Assembly: GCF_004114915.1 (NCBI RefSeq)
Contig: NZ_CP022219.1
Span: 248,001-312,000 of the forward strand
Source: Bradyrhizobium guangxiense
Lineage (GTDB): Bacteria; Pseudomonadota; Alphaproteobacteria; Rhizobiales; Xanthobacteraceae
DNA: 64,000 nt
Direction: 5' to 3'
The translations under genes and the position numbers were made by a program. Under the pieces are notes generated by a model. That model had not been told where the DNA came from and searched no databases. It saw nothing but the letters and a program-made list of their open reading frames with translations. How positions within the stretch are numbered: the first letter of the stretch is position 1; each line of letters starts with the position of its first letter. Positions 27,737 to 34,863 of the stretch are shown in pieces.

Positions 27737-28324
27737 ATGGCCCTCTTTCGCCTGCCGTCCAGTGGACCCGCCGCCCTCGCGCCGCGCGGCAACGGGCTGT
27801 TGCTGCGCGCACCGCAGATGTCGGACTTCCTGCAATGGGCTCACTTGCGGGAGTCCAGCCGCGATTACCTGACGCCCTGGGAGCCGATCTGGCCGTCGGA
27901 CGATCTCACCCGCTCTGGCTTCCGCCGCCGGCTGCGCCGCTATTCCGAGGACATCGCCGCGGACCGCTCCTATCCCTTTCTGATCTTCCGCGAGCTCGAT
28001 GGCGCCATGGTCGGCGGCATCACCCTGGCCAATGTCCGCCGCGGCATCGTGCAGGCCGGCACCATCGGCTATTGGATCGGGCAACCCCATGCCCATCGCG
28101 GCTACATGACAGCGGCGCTGCGGGTTCTGCTGCCGACGCTGTTCGGCGAGCTCAATTTGCACCGGGTCGAGGCCGCCTGTATCCCGACCAATGCGCCGTC
28201 GATCCGGGTGCTCGAGAAATGCGGCTTCTCGCGCGAGGGGCTCGCCCGCCGCTATCTCTGCATCAACGGGGTTTGGCAGGATCATCTGCTGTTCGGCCTG
28301 CTGCACGAGGATTTCCGCGGCTGA
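27737..28324 (+). CDS. GNAT N-acetyltransferase (RimJ/RimL-like)
   Basis: A 195-residue GNAT with GPAALAPRGNGLLLRAPQMSDFLQWAHLRESSRDYL, a typical RimJ-like start. The acetyl-CoA-binding region is TIGYWIGQPHAHRGYMTAALRVLLPTLFGELNLHRVEA, followed by IPTNAPSIRVLEKCGFSREGLARRYLCINGVWQDHLLFGL. It probably acetylates the N-terminal alanine of a ribosomal protein or another N-terminus. It starts 39 bp after the M16 gene, with GGAAAG upstream, and is likely in the thrC operon. Confidence 0.92.
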   Translation: MALFRLPSSGPAALAPRGNGLLLRAPQMSDFLQWAHLRESSRDYLTPWEPIWPSDDLTRSGFRRRLRRYSEDIAADRSYPFLIFRELDGAMVGGITLANVRRGIVQAGTIGYWIGQPHAHRGYMTAALRVLLPTLFGELNLHRVEAACIPTNAPSIRVLEKCGFSREGLARRYLCINGVWQDHLLFGLLHEDFRG

Positions 28325-28446
28325 GCCGCCCGATTCGTGCGTCAGAATCCCCCTTTTTGCTGCCTTGGGTTCGCCGATTTTGGCGATATAACCCGCATGC
28401 CCCGGCCGGCGATCGGCCGGACAATTGTCATGGAGTACGGGCGTCG

Positions 28447-29097
28447 ATGGTGCAGGAGCTTCGGTCATCGCGGAATGCGTTGCGGCTGGGAACGGCGATC
28501 GCGCTGGCATTGTCGATCGGACTCGCCTCGGTCTCACCGGCGGCGGCCCAGTCACTGACCGACCGTTTCAAGAGCCTGTTCGGCGGCAAGTCCGACGAGC
28601 CGGCCGAGCCCAAGCCGGCGCCTGCGCCCGGCCAGCCGGCCGAAGATGACCTCGATTGCCCGCAGGTCACAGTGCGCGCGGGGGCCTCGACCTATGCGGT
28701 TGGCGTCGGCGGCAAGCCGGCCGTCGGCAATGAGATCCGTTTCCAGGCCTCGATCACCAAGATGGCGCGCGAGTGCTCCCGCGGCGGCGCTGGCATCACG
28801 GCGCGGATCGGTATCCAGGGCCGCGTCATTGCCGGTCCCGCCGGTGCCCCTGCCTCAGTCGAGGTGCCGCTGCGCATCGCCGTGGTGCAGGGCGGCGTCG
28901 GCGAGAAGGTGATCGCCTCGAAGGCCTACCGGACCACGGTCGAGATGACCGAGGGCGGCAGCGTGCCCTTCACCTTCGTCGCCGAGGACATGACCTATCC
29001 GGTACCGGCCCCCGCAGTCGCCGATAGCTATATTTTCTACGTCGGCTTCGACCCGCAGGCACTCTCGCCCGAGCCGAAGGGGCGGAAGAAGAAGTAG
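28447..29097 (+). CDS. Secreted hypothetical protein
   Basis: A 216-residue product from the ATG at 28447 (GGAG at 28432, the best available site). It has a signal peptide with NALRLGTAIALALSIGLASVSPAAAQ, a Pro/Ala/Glu-rich linker (EPAEPKPAPAPGQPAED) and then a domain with CPQVTVRAGASTYAVG, RECSRGGAGITARIGIQGR and a TVEMTEGGSVPFTFVAEDMTYP strand pair. Homologues are common in Bradyrhizobium as hypothetical proteins. The overall beta-rich pattern and export suggest a periplasmic or envelope protein. The function is unknown. Confidence 0.8.
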   Translation: MVQELRSSRNALRLGTAIALALSIGLASVSPAAAQSLTDRFKSLFGGKSDEPAEPKPAPAPGQPAEDDLDCPQVTVRAGASTYAVGVGGKPAVGNEIRFQASITKMARECSRGGAGITARIGIQGRVIAGPAGAPASVEVPLRIAVVQGGVGEKVIASKAYRTTVEMTEGGSVPFTFVAEDMTYPVPAPAVADSYIFYVGFDPQALSPEPKGRKKK

Positions 29098-29129
29098 CCT
29101 GAGGTCCTGCGGCAATCTCAGCTGTCACT

Positions 29130-29157
29130 GCCCGCGAAGGCGGGTGATGACACCACG
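29130..29157. repeat. Short hairpin repeat (CCCGCGAAGGCGGG type)
   Basis: TGTCACTGCCCGCGAAGGCG and its mirror GTGATGACA form a hairpin around CCCGC-GAAG-GCGGG. The type is frequent in bradyrhizobial intergenic DNA (from memory), and there is one copy here. Confidence 0.45.
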
Positions 29158-29185
29158 ATGTGGATGCTGTCACCCGACAAACAAA

Positions 29186-29218
29186 AAAAGCCGGCGCTCA
29201 TCGCGCCGGCTTTTTGAT
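29186..29218. terminator. Bidirectional terminator between thrC group and atp operon
   Basis: The stem AGCCGGCGC (29191-29199) / GCGCCGGCT (29205-29213) with loop TCATC is flanked by a run of A's on the left and T's on the right. It serves the secreted-protein gene (plus) and atpF (minus). Confidence 0.9.
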
Positions 29219-29237
29219 TTGGTGAAGGCAAGACCCC

Positions 29238-29723
29238 TCAGTTCAGCTTCTGTCTGACCTCGTTGATGCCCTTGGCGAGCAGGTCGTCGGCAACCTGGCC
29301 CTTGACCGACTGCGACAGGATCGTGGAGGCGGCCTGGACGGCGGCTTCCGCAGCGGCGGCGCGGACATCCGCCAGCGCCTGGGCTTCGGCGAGTGCGATC
29401 TTGCTCTCGGCGGTCTTGGTCCGGCGGGCGACGAAGTCTTCCATCTTGGCCTTGGCGTCGGCCGCGATGCGCTCAGCTTCGGCCTTGGCGTTGGCGATGA
29501 TGTCGGCAGCCTCGCGCTCGGCGGTGGCACTGCGCGCCTTGTAGTCGGCGAGCACCTTGGCCGCCTCCTGCTTGAGGCGCGCGGCGTCGTCGAGCTCGGC
29601 CTTGATGCGGGCGGCGCGATGATCGAGCGCGGTCATCGCCGATTTGAAGACCCCGAGATAGCCGAACACGACCATCAGGATCACGAAGGCGACGGCGACC
29701 CAGGTCTCAGGATCGAAGAACAT
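29238..29723 (-). CDS. atpF: F0 ATP synthase subunit b
   Basis: A 161-residue stator subunit. The N-terminal membrane helix [30 protein letters not shown] is followed by a long amphipathic, Ala/Glu/Lys-rich coiled coil ([34 protein letters not shown] onward) to the F1-binding C-terminus. It is the last gene of the F0 operon, 5 bp after atpF', and is followed by a terminator. It forms the peripheral stalk together with b'. Confidence 0.96.
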   Translation of the reverse strand: MFFDPETWVAVAFVILMVVFGYLGVFKSAMTALDHRAARIKAELDDAARLKQEAAKVLADYKARSATAEREAADIIANAKAEAERIAADAKAKMEDFVARRTKTAESKIALAEAQALADVRAAAAEAAVQAASTILSQSVKGQVADDLLAKGINEVRQKLN

Positions 29724-29728
29724 ATCGA

Positions 29729-30295
29729 CTAACCCTTCAAGGACGCGTCAACGGCAGCACCGACCGAGGCCGCATCCGGAACCACGCCGGTGAGCTGCTG
29801 CACGATCTGGCCTGCCGCATCGGCCGCGATGCCGCGGACGTTGCTCATGGCTGTGGCGCGGGTCGAGGCGATGGTCTTCTCCGCCTCGGCGAGCTTGGCC
29901 GCCAGCTGTTCTTCCAGCGCCTTGCGCTCGGCATCCGCCTGCGCATTCGCCTTGTCGCGGGATTCGTTGCCGATCGCCTGTGCCCGCGTGCGCGCCGAAG
30001 CGAGCTCGCCTTCATAGGCCTTCAGCGCCGCCTCGGACTGGTCCTTCAGCTTCTGCGCCTCGGTGAGGTCACCCTCGATCTTGTTCTGGCGCGCCTCGAT
30101 CGCACCGCCGACCTTCGGCAGAGCGAGCTTGGACACGATCACGTAAAGCACGACGAAGAAGATCGCGAGCGACACCAGCTGCGAAGCGAAAGTGCTGCTC
30201 TCGAACGGCGGAAAACCGCCGGCGTGATGACCGCCATCGGCTTCGGTGTGAGCGCCCGCCGCCGGACCCTTCGCCCCGCCATGACTCTCGGCCAT
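29729..30295 (-). CDS. atpG: F0 ATP synthase subunit b'
   Basis: A 188-residue b' subunit, longer at the N-terminus than b ([36 protein letters not shown]). One membrane segment ([40 protein letters not shown]) has the b'-type motif, then a coiled coil. Having both b and b' is typical of photosynthetic bacteria and Rhizobiales. The symbol atpG (also atpF2) is used for b' here and should not be confused with F1 gamma. Confidence 0.95.
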   Translation of the reverse strand: MAESHGGAKGPAAGAHTEADGGHHAGGFPPFESSTFASQLVSLAIFFVVLYVIVSKLALPKVGGAIEARQNKIEGDLTEAQKLKDQSEAALKAYEGELASARTRAQAIGNESRDKANAQADAERKALEEQLAAKLAEAEKTIASTRATAMSNVRGIAADAAGQIVQQLTGVVPDAASVGAAVDASLKG

Positions 30296-30356
30296 GGAGT
30301 ACTCCTGTTGCTGTCACGCGCCGCTTCGGATGAAGCGGCGCGAAAGAAGTCGTTCT

Positions 30357-30584
30357 TTAGAAAACGAACAGCAGAAGCAGCGCGATCAGCAGCGAGAAGA
30401 TGCCGAGCGCTTCGGTCACGGCGAAGCCGAAGATCAGGTTGCCGAACTGGCCCTGAGCGGCCGACGGGTTGCGGACGGCTGCGGCGAGGTAGTTGCCGAA
30501 GATCACGCCCACGCCGACGCCCGCACCGCCCATGCCGATGCACGCGATGCCCGCGCCAATAAGTTTTGCTGCTGCCGGATCCAT
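30357..30584 (-). CDS. atpE: F0 ATP synthase subunit c
   Basis: A 75-residue proteolipid: [20 protein letters not shown], the glycine-rich helix 1, the polar loop [12 protein letters not shown], and helix 2 with the proton-carrying Glu58 ([24 protein letters not shown]). The length is usual for alphaproteobacteria. It lies between atpB and atpF'. A GGAGT-type site precedes the ATG. Confidence 0.97.
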   Translation of the reverse strand: MDPAAAKLIGAGIACIGMGGAGVGVGVIFGNYLAAAVRNPSAAQGQFGNLIFGFAVTEALGIFSLLIALLLLFVF

Positions 30585-30637
30585 TTTAGACTCCTTGGAA
30601 GAAAGATTGGGTTGTGGGTGGAAATTCCCCGGACCGC

Positions 30638-31417
30638 TCAGTGTCCCGGATGAATGGCGTCGTTGAGGTAGATGCAGGTCAGGATCGCAAACACATAGGC
30701 TTGCAGGAACGCGACCAGAATCTCGAGCGCGTACAGCGCGACCGTGAGCGCCAGCGGCAGCACGCCGCCGCCCCAGCCGATGGCGCCGAGCGAGAAGCCC
30801 AGCATGGCGACGAAGCCCGCGAACACCTTCAGCGCGATGTGGCCGGCCAGCATGTTGGCGAACAGACGAATGCTGTGCGAGACCGGCCGCAGGAAGAACG
30901 ACAGGATCTCGATGAACATCACCAGCGGCAGGATGTAGCCAGGAACGCCGTGAGGAACGAAAATCGAGAAGAATTTCAGGCCGTTCTTGGCGACGCCGTA
31001 GATCAGCACGGTGAAGAACACCAGCAGCGCCAAGCCTACGGTGACGATCAGGTGGCTCGACACCGTGAAGGTGTAGGGGATGATGCCGACCAGGTTGGAG
31101 ACACAGATGAACATGAACAGCGAGAAGATCAGCGGGAAGAACTTCATGCCTTCCGCGCCGGCCGTCGAACGGATGGTCGAGGCGACGAACTCGTAGGAGA
31201 TTTCGGCGACCGACTGCAGGCGCCCGGGAACCAGCTGCGAGCCGCTGGCGAGCATCAGGAGCGCGATGATCGCAACTGCCACCAGCATGTAGAGCGATGA
31301 ATTGGTGAAGGCGATCGTATGATTGCCGATATGGCCGATCGTGAAGAGAGGCTCGATGTTGAATTGGTGGATCGGATCGATTTTTATCGGCGCGGCATCT
31401 CTTGGTCTGCCGGGCAA
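30638..31417 (-). CDS. atpB: F0 ATP synthase subunit a
   Basis: The proton-channel subunit, with the essential arginine in [23 protein letters not shown] and the terminal helix [34 protein letters not shown]. The conserved N-terminal sequence [13 protein letters not shown] should begin one or two residues after the start, but the codon where ATG is expected (31385-31387) reads ATA. I therefore extend to the in-frame TTG at 31417, giving 259 residues; using ATA gives 249, the usual length. The start is uncertain and the gene is not. Confidence 0.93.
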   Translation of the reverse strand: MPGRPRDAAPIKIDPIHQFNIEPLFTIGHIGNHTIAFTNSSLYMLVAVAIIALLMLASGSQLVPGRLQSVAEISYEFVASTIRSTAGAEGMKFFPLIFSLFMFICVSNLVGIIPYTFTVSSHLIVTVGLALLVFFTVLIYGVAKNGLKFFSIFVPHGVPGYILPLVMFIEILSFFLRPVSHSIRLFANMLAGHIALKVFAGFVAMLGFSLGAIGWGGGVLPLALTVALYALEILVAFLQAYVFAILTCIYLNDAIHPGH

Positions 31418-31499
31418 TGCCGGCGGGTCTCGGTCTGCCGGCCGGGCCGGCCCGTACCGGCAAGGCCGGCACGATCATTCCTCTCCTGTGCGGATCGCC

Positions 31500-31874
31500 T
31501 TACGAACCACCGCGCCTGTTTTGCCCCGCCCCCGCCGATCTCACCACATTCACCACGCCGGCCACGAAGCCCAGCAGCAGGAACACGATAAATCCGAAAG
31601 GCGACGTCGACAGCAAGCGGTCGAACCCCCAGCCAATCCCCGCTCCGACAGCGACACCGGCGACCAACTCCGAGGATAGCCGGAAACCAAGCGCCATCGC
31701 CGAGGCTCTGGCCGCTCCGTCTCCACCGTCACCTGCGGGTTGCTCGGTCTTGATCCGGCGGTCACGAAGTTCGGACAACCGCTGATCGAGACTTCCGAGC
31801 CGTTCGGAAAGCGCAGCTTCCTCGGACGATCTATCGCGATCCCCATTCTCGCCGTGTCCCGTGCCCTGTGTCAT
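31500..31874 (-). CDS. atpI: ATP synthase protein I
   Basis: A 124-residue AtpI. A charged cytoplasmic N-terminus with LSERLGSLDQRLSELRDRR is followed by two membrane helices: ALGFRLSSELVAGVAVGAGIGWGFDRLLSTSPFGFIVFLLLGFVAGVVNVVRSA. This Gly-rich pair is characteristic. It assists c-ring assembly and/or Mg uptake and is the first gene of the F0 operon. The F1 genes are elsewhere, as usual in Rhizobiales. Confidence 0.93.
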   Translation of the reverse strand: MTQGTGHGENGDRDRSSEEAALSERLGSLDQRLSELRDRRIKTEQPAGDGGDGAARASAMALGFRLSSELVAGVAVGAGIGWGFDRLLSTSPFGFIVFLLLGFVAGVVNVVRSAGAGQNRRGGS

Positions 31875-32233
31875 GCAACGAAGACCCGAAACGCCGCGGC
31901 TGAATGGAAATTGCGCCCGCCACCCTCAAAAGCCGCGCGGACCATACTGATGGCCTATAATCAAGTCAAGCCAAGTCACGATTGCGTCGTTTTCCGCTAT
32001 ATCATTGATTTATTTGGTGATATTGACGTGCGCGGCAGCGCTGCGCACAGCGTGACGCCGCACCGCAGCAGCTCGCCTCATGATCGGCGAATGCTGCCGC
32101 CCTTTCGCCGCGCCGCCGGGATCAAAGATGCCGCGGGGATCGTTGATGCCGGTGTGTGTTTTGGGCGGCGGATCGCCTCACCGAGGTGTAGAATTTAGGA
32201 GATTGCCACTCGTACGTCGTAGCGGAGAGCGCG
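31875..32233. other. 359-bp spacer with divergent promoters of the F0 operon and a secreted protein
   Basis: An AT-rich stretch (about 31950-32035, including TATAATCAAGTC and TATATCATTGATTTATTTGG) is the likely promoter area of atpI. I recognise no ORF, repeat or operator with confidence. Confidence 0.5.
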
Positions 32234-32755
32234 ATGAGACTCGTGACGTCATCCACAACATCCTGGCTTGCGGCGGCGGGGTTCGCCGCGGCGATGGCGA
32301 CCGGCGACGGTCTCGCGGCCGGGCAATCCGCGCCCGACGGCGAAAACGGCCGCTACAGCATGACGCCCATTCCCGAGGGCGTGCTGCGGCTCGACACGCG
32401 CACCGGCACGGTATCGACCTGCACCAAGAACGGCGCCGGCTGGGCCTGCTACGCGGTGCCCGACGAACGGACCGCGCTCGACGCCGAGATCGGCAGGCTC
32501 CAGGTCGAGGTCGAGAAGCTGAAGGGGCAGCTCGCGGCGGGGGCGACGGGGTCGGGCAAGATCGACGAGGCGCTGCCGAAATCCGATCCGCTGAAGAAGG
32601 CCGAGCCCAGGGTCGCGGAGGGTGAGCGCAAGATCGAGATCCCGCTGCCGAGCGATCAGGACGTCGATCGCGTGATGTCGTTTCTGGAAAAGGCCTGGCG
32701 GCGGCTGATCGACATGGCCAACCGCGTCCAGAAGGACGTGTCGGGAAGGATTTGA
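32234..32755 (+). CDS. Secreted coiled-coil protein of unknown function
   Basis: A 173-residue product with GGAGAGCG upstream of the ATG. The signal peptide covers SSTTSWLAAAGFAAAMATGDGLAAG. Next is a short domain YSMTPIPEGVLRLDTRTGTVSTCTKNGAGWACYAVPDERTALD with two cysteines. A heptad-like coiled coil follows (AEIGRLQVEVEKLKGQLAAG), then a basic C-terminal helix SFLEKAWRRLIDMANRV. Homologues are annotated hypothetical in the genus as far as I recall. It probably resides in the periplasm and diverges from atpI. Confidence 0.85.
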   Translation: MRLVTSSTTSWLAAAGFAAAMATGDGLAAGQSAPDGENGRYSMTPIPEGVLRLDTRTGTVSTCTKNGAGWACYAVPDERTALDAEIGRLQVEVEKLKGQLAAGATGSGKIDEALPKSDPLKKAEPRVAEGERKIEIPLPSDQDVDRVMSFLEKAWRRLIDMANRVQKDVSGRI

Positions 32756-32823
32756 CGCGTGACGAGCTGCCGTAGCAACCATTAAAGCGCCCGATTGCCT
32801 TGAGCATGACGCCGCGCTTGCGA

Positions 32824-32889
32824 CCGTCAAGGCGTGGCCTAGCGGCAGCGGGTGCTAGGCGAGAGCAGAGCGACGGCCAGCCTTGACGG
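32824..32889. repeat. Nested inverted repeats downstream of the transposase
   Basis: The outer arms are CCGTCAAGGC (32824-32833) and GCCTTGACGG (32880-32889). The inner arms are CCTAGC (32838-32843) and GCTAGG (32854-32859). It lies between the secreted-protein gene and the IS110 transposase end, and could belong to the element end, terminate convergent transcripts, or predate the insertion. Confidence 0.6.
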
Positions 32890-32963
32890 CCGCCGCGCGC
32901 GGCGTCGTTGTGGCGGCAGGTCGGGACGAAGAAACGGTCGCCTGATCGAACAAAGAAACGCGG

Positions 32964-33935
32964 TCAGGCGGCGGGCAGCTTGGCGAGTTGAGGCACCTGG
33001 GCCACCCAGGGAGTTCCGCGGGCGACGACGGCGTTGATCGTGACGAGCAGCTTTCTGGCGCAGGCGACCAGCGCACATTTATGAGGTTTGCCGGCGGCGA
33101 TCAGCCGACCATAGAGAGCCTTGATCTGCGGGTTCCAGCGGGATGATGCCGGAAGAGCCGCGTTGTAGAGCGCCCAACGCAAGCGCTCACGGCCACCTTC
33201 GATGTGACGGGCACCGGAGCGTTTGCCACTATCGTCGTCGTAAGGTGCCAGTCCACTGAGAGCTGAGGCTCGTTCGCGCGTGATGTTGCCGATCTCGGGC
33301 ATTCTGATCAGGACGGCAGCCGCAGTCGGCAGGCCGCAGCCGGCGACGCTGTAGATCAGATCGAGCCGTGCGGCGAGATCGGAGTGGGTGCGGATCGCCG
33401 CCAGAAGCGCCTTGAACTCGGCTCGTTTGGACTTGGCTAGGAGCGCGATCTGCACCTTCCAAACCCCTTGAATCCGCTTGTCGCGGCAACTCTCAAGCCG
33501 GTTCTTCAGTCTTGCGATGTCTTCTGTGATCTGGTCGATCATGGTCAGATGCTCGGCAAAGGGCTGCAGCCGCGGATCTGGTGCAGGATGGATCGTCTTG
33601 ACCGCGGCAGTGCACATCGCAATCAGCGCCGCGTCGATCTTGTCGTTCTTGGCCAGCAGCAGATGAAACGTGCCATAGGCGCGGACCTGCTTTGGCTGAA
33701 ACAAGATGACGACGAACCGCTTGCGCCGCAGCTCGGCGACGACCGCCTGCTCGTAGCCTCCACTTGCCTCGATCCCGACTCTCTTCACCTTGCGGCACTT
33801 CAACCACTCCACCAGCGCCTGGTGGCCTCTTGCCGTGTTATCGACCCGCAACTGCTCGGTGGCGCCATCGACTGCCACGTCGAGCTTCTCTTTGCCGGTA
33901 TCGATCCCGGCACAGATCGTGATACGCTTGGCCAC
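32964..33935 (-). CDS. IS110-family transposase
   Basis: A 323-residue transposase from GTG at 33935, placed by AGGGAGG and GAGGAAG upstream. An in-frame ATG at 33983 would add 16 residues. The RuvC-like N-domain shows AGIDTGKEKLDVAVDG (first Asp), VGIEASGGYEQAVV (Glu) and KNDKIDA (Asp). The C-terminal Tnp20 domain shows SVAGCGLPTAAAVLIRMPEIG, ALSGLAPYDDDSGKRSGAR with candidate catalytic serines, and LRWALYNAALPASSRWNP. The ORF is intact and full length. Confidence 0.95.
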   Translation of the reverse strand: MAKRITICAGIDTGKEKLDVAVDGATEQLRVDNTARGHQALVEWLKCRKVKRVGIEASGGYEQAVVAELRRKRFVVILFQPKQVRAYGTFHLLLAKNDKIDAALIAMCTAAVKTIHPAPDPRLQPFAEHLTMIDQITEDIARLKNRLESCRDKRIQGVWKVQIALLAKSKRAEFKALLAAIRTHSDLAARLDLIYSVAGCGLPTAAAVLIRMPEIGNITRERASALSGLAPYDDDSGKRSGARHIEGGRERLRWALYNAALPASSRWNPQIKALYGRLIAAGKPHKCALVACARKLLVTINAVVARGTPWVAQVPQLAKLPAA

Positions 33936-34135
33936 CTTCCTCGACCCTCCCTTGTTATGCGAACCTGAAGTTCGTTCAACCATGCGGGTCCCGATGAAGT
34001 GCCGACCGCGATCTTGCTACGAAACGCAGCCCTAAAGGCTTCGGTGGGCATCGATCCGATCGATCGGCGGCCCAGCTTGGGCGGCCACCCAGGCTGGGCC
34101 ATTCCTCACGGAACATGACCATCCTAACCCGGCGC
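33936..34135 (-). ncRNA. Candidate IS110 bridge-RNA region
   Basis: The non-coding DNA just upstream of the transposase contains, in plus coordinates, a hairpin GGCCCAGC (34069-34076) / GCTGGGCC (34093-34100) continued by TGGG / CCCA across a 1x1 mismatch with a 6-nt loop, the palindrome CCGATCGATCGG (34056-34067), and CGAAC-CTGAA-GTTCG (33960-33974). IS110-group elements encode a bridge RNA at this position. The assignment here is by position and structure only. Confidence 0.45.
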
Positions 34136-34143
34136 GCTAATAC

Positions 34144-34234
34144 AAGGTGGGCAAAGGCGCAAAGCGCCGTGCCCACCACCTTGACATCGTCACGCGAAAT
34201 GGTGGGCACGCTCCGCCTTGGCCACCCTACGGCA
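34144..34234. repeat. Intergenic repeat family C, copy 2
   Basis: Blocks GGTGGGCAAAGGCGC, GCGCCGTGCCCACC, GGTGGGCACGCTCCGCC and GGCCACCCTACGG repeat those at 10775-10905. This copy is shorter and lies at the edge of the IS110 element, upstream of yjbQ. Confidence 0.8.
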
Positions 34235-34266
34235 GCTACCGCAGTGTTCGATGATCGAGACCCTTC

Positions 34267-34740
34267 ATGACATCAGCCAGATCCGTCACCCGCTCGGCAC
34301 CGTCCTCGGTGCAAGCCACGACCGTTACGTCGTCACTGCTCACCGTGCAGACGCCGGGCCGCGGCTTCACTGATCTGACCAGCGAGGCAACGAAATTCAT
34401 CGCCGAGGCGCAGGCCCGCGACGGCGCGTTGACGCTGTTCATCCGCCATACCTCGGCCTCGCTGACGATTCAGGAGAACGCTGATCCTTCCGTGCTCGTC
34501 GACCTCGGCACGGCGCTGTCCCAGCTCGCGCCGGAGAATGCCGGGTGGACTCACGACACCGAAGGACCGGACGACATGCCGGCACACGTCAAGACGATGC
34601 TGACGGGGGCCTCGCTTCAGGTCCCGGTCCTGAACGGCAGGCTTGCACTCGGGACTTGGCAGGCGATCTATCTGATCGAGCATCGCAGCCGTCCGCACCG
34701 CCGCGAGATCGTGCTGCAATTCATCGGCAGCATTCAGTAG
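34267..34740 (+). CDS. YjbQ/UPF0047-family protein
   Basis: A 157-residue protein of the YjbQ family (secondary thiamine-phosphate synthase enzyme family). The signature region is ALTLFIRHTSASLTIQENADPSVLVDLGTALSQLAPE, with conserved His/Thr/Ser and the ENADP motif, followed by WTHDTEGPDDMPAHVKTMLTGASLQVPV. The N-terminal 15 residues are low-complexity, and the true start could be a few codons later. Its physiological role is not well established. The stop codon TAG begins a fragment of repeat family B. Confidence 0.93.
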   Translation: MTSARSVTRSAPSSVQATTVTSSLLTVQTPGRGFTDLTSEATKFIAEAQARDGALTLFIRHTSASLTIQENADPSVLVDLGTALSQLAPENAGWTHDTEGPDDMPAHVKTMLTGASLQVPVLNGRLALGTWQAIYLIEHRSRPHRREIVLQFIGSIQ

Positions 34741-34782
34741 AGCGTTTTCGAGCGAAGTGGCCGCCGGTTCGCGTGAAGAAGG
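34741..34782. repeat. Intergenic repeat family B, copy 3 (fragment, inverted)
   Basis: AGAGCGTTTTCGAGCGAAGT and CCGGTTCGCGTGAAGAA are the reverse complement of the 22198-22245 part of copy 2, with few mismatches. It adjoins the YjbQ stop codon directly. Confidence 0.8.
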
Positions 34783-34814
34783 CGCGTCCAGGCAAGAAGC
34801 GCTCAAAAGCAAAA

Positions 34815-34837
34815 CCGGCCGCGGAGACCGCGGCCGG
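34815..34837 (-). terminator. Terminator downstream of the MHS transporter
   Basis: The perfect stem CCGGCCGCGG-AGA-CCGCGGCCGG (34815-34837) is followed on the minus strand by TTTTGC. It lies 27 bp past the transporter stop and could also close yjbQ. Confidence 0.8.
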
Positions 34838-34863
34838 CTTGTAGTGTCGATCGCTGCTTTCGA

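Larger units (their letters stand above)
32860..34140 (-). mobile_element. IS110-family insertion sequence (limits approximate)
   Basis: One transposase gene of the DEDD IS110 type plus about 200 bp of structured upstream non-coding DNA. IS110 elements lack clear terminal inverted repeats and target duplications, so ends cannot be read from one copy. The limits given are my estimate from the unusual flanks: nested inverted repeats on the left, repeat family C at 34144 on the right. The longer non-coding end upstream of the transposase suggests the IS110 rather than the IS1111 subgroup. Confidence 0.7.

Noticed and set aside
27835..28446. Upstream extension of the secreted protein frame through the GNAT gene
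   Set aside because: It overlaps a good GNAT acetyltransferase in another frame and lacks the signal peptide until 28447.
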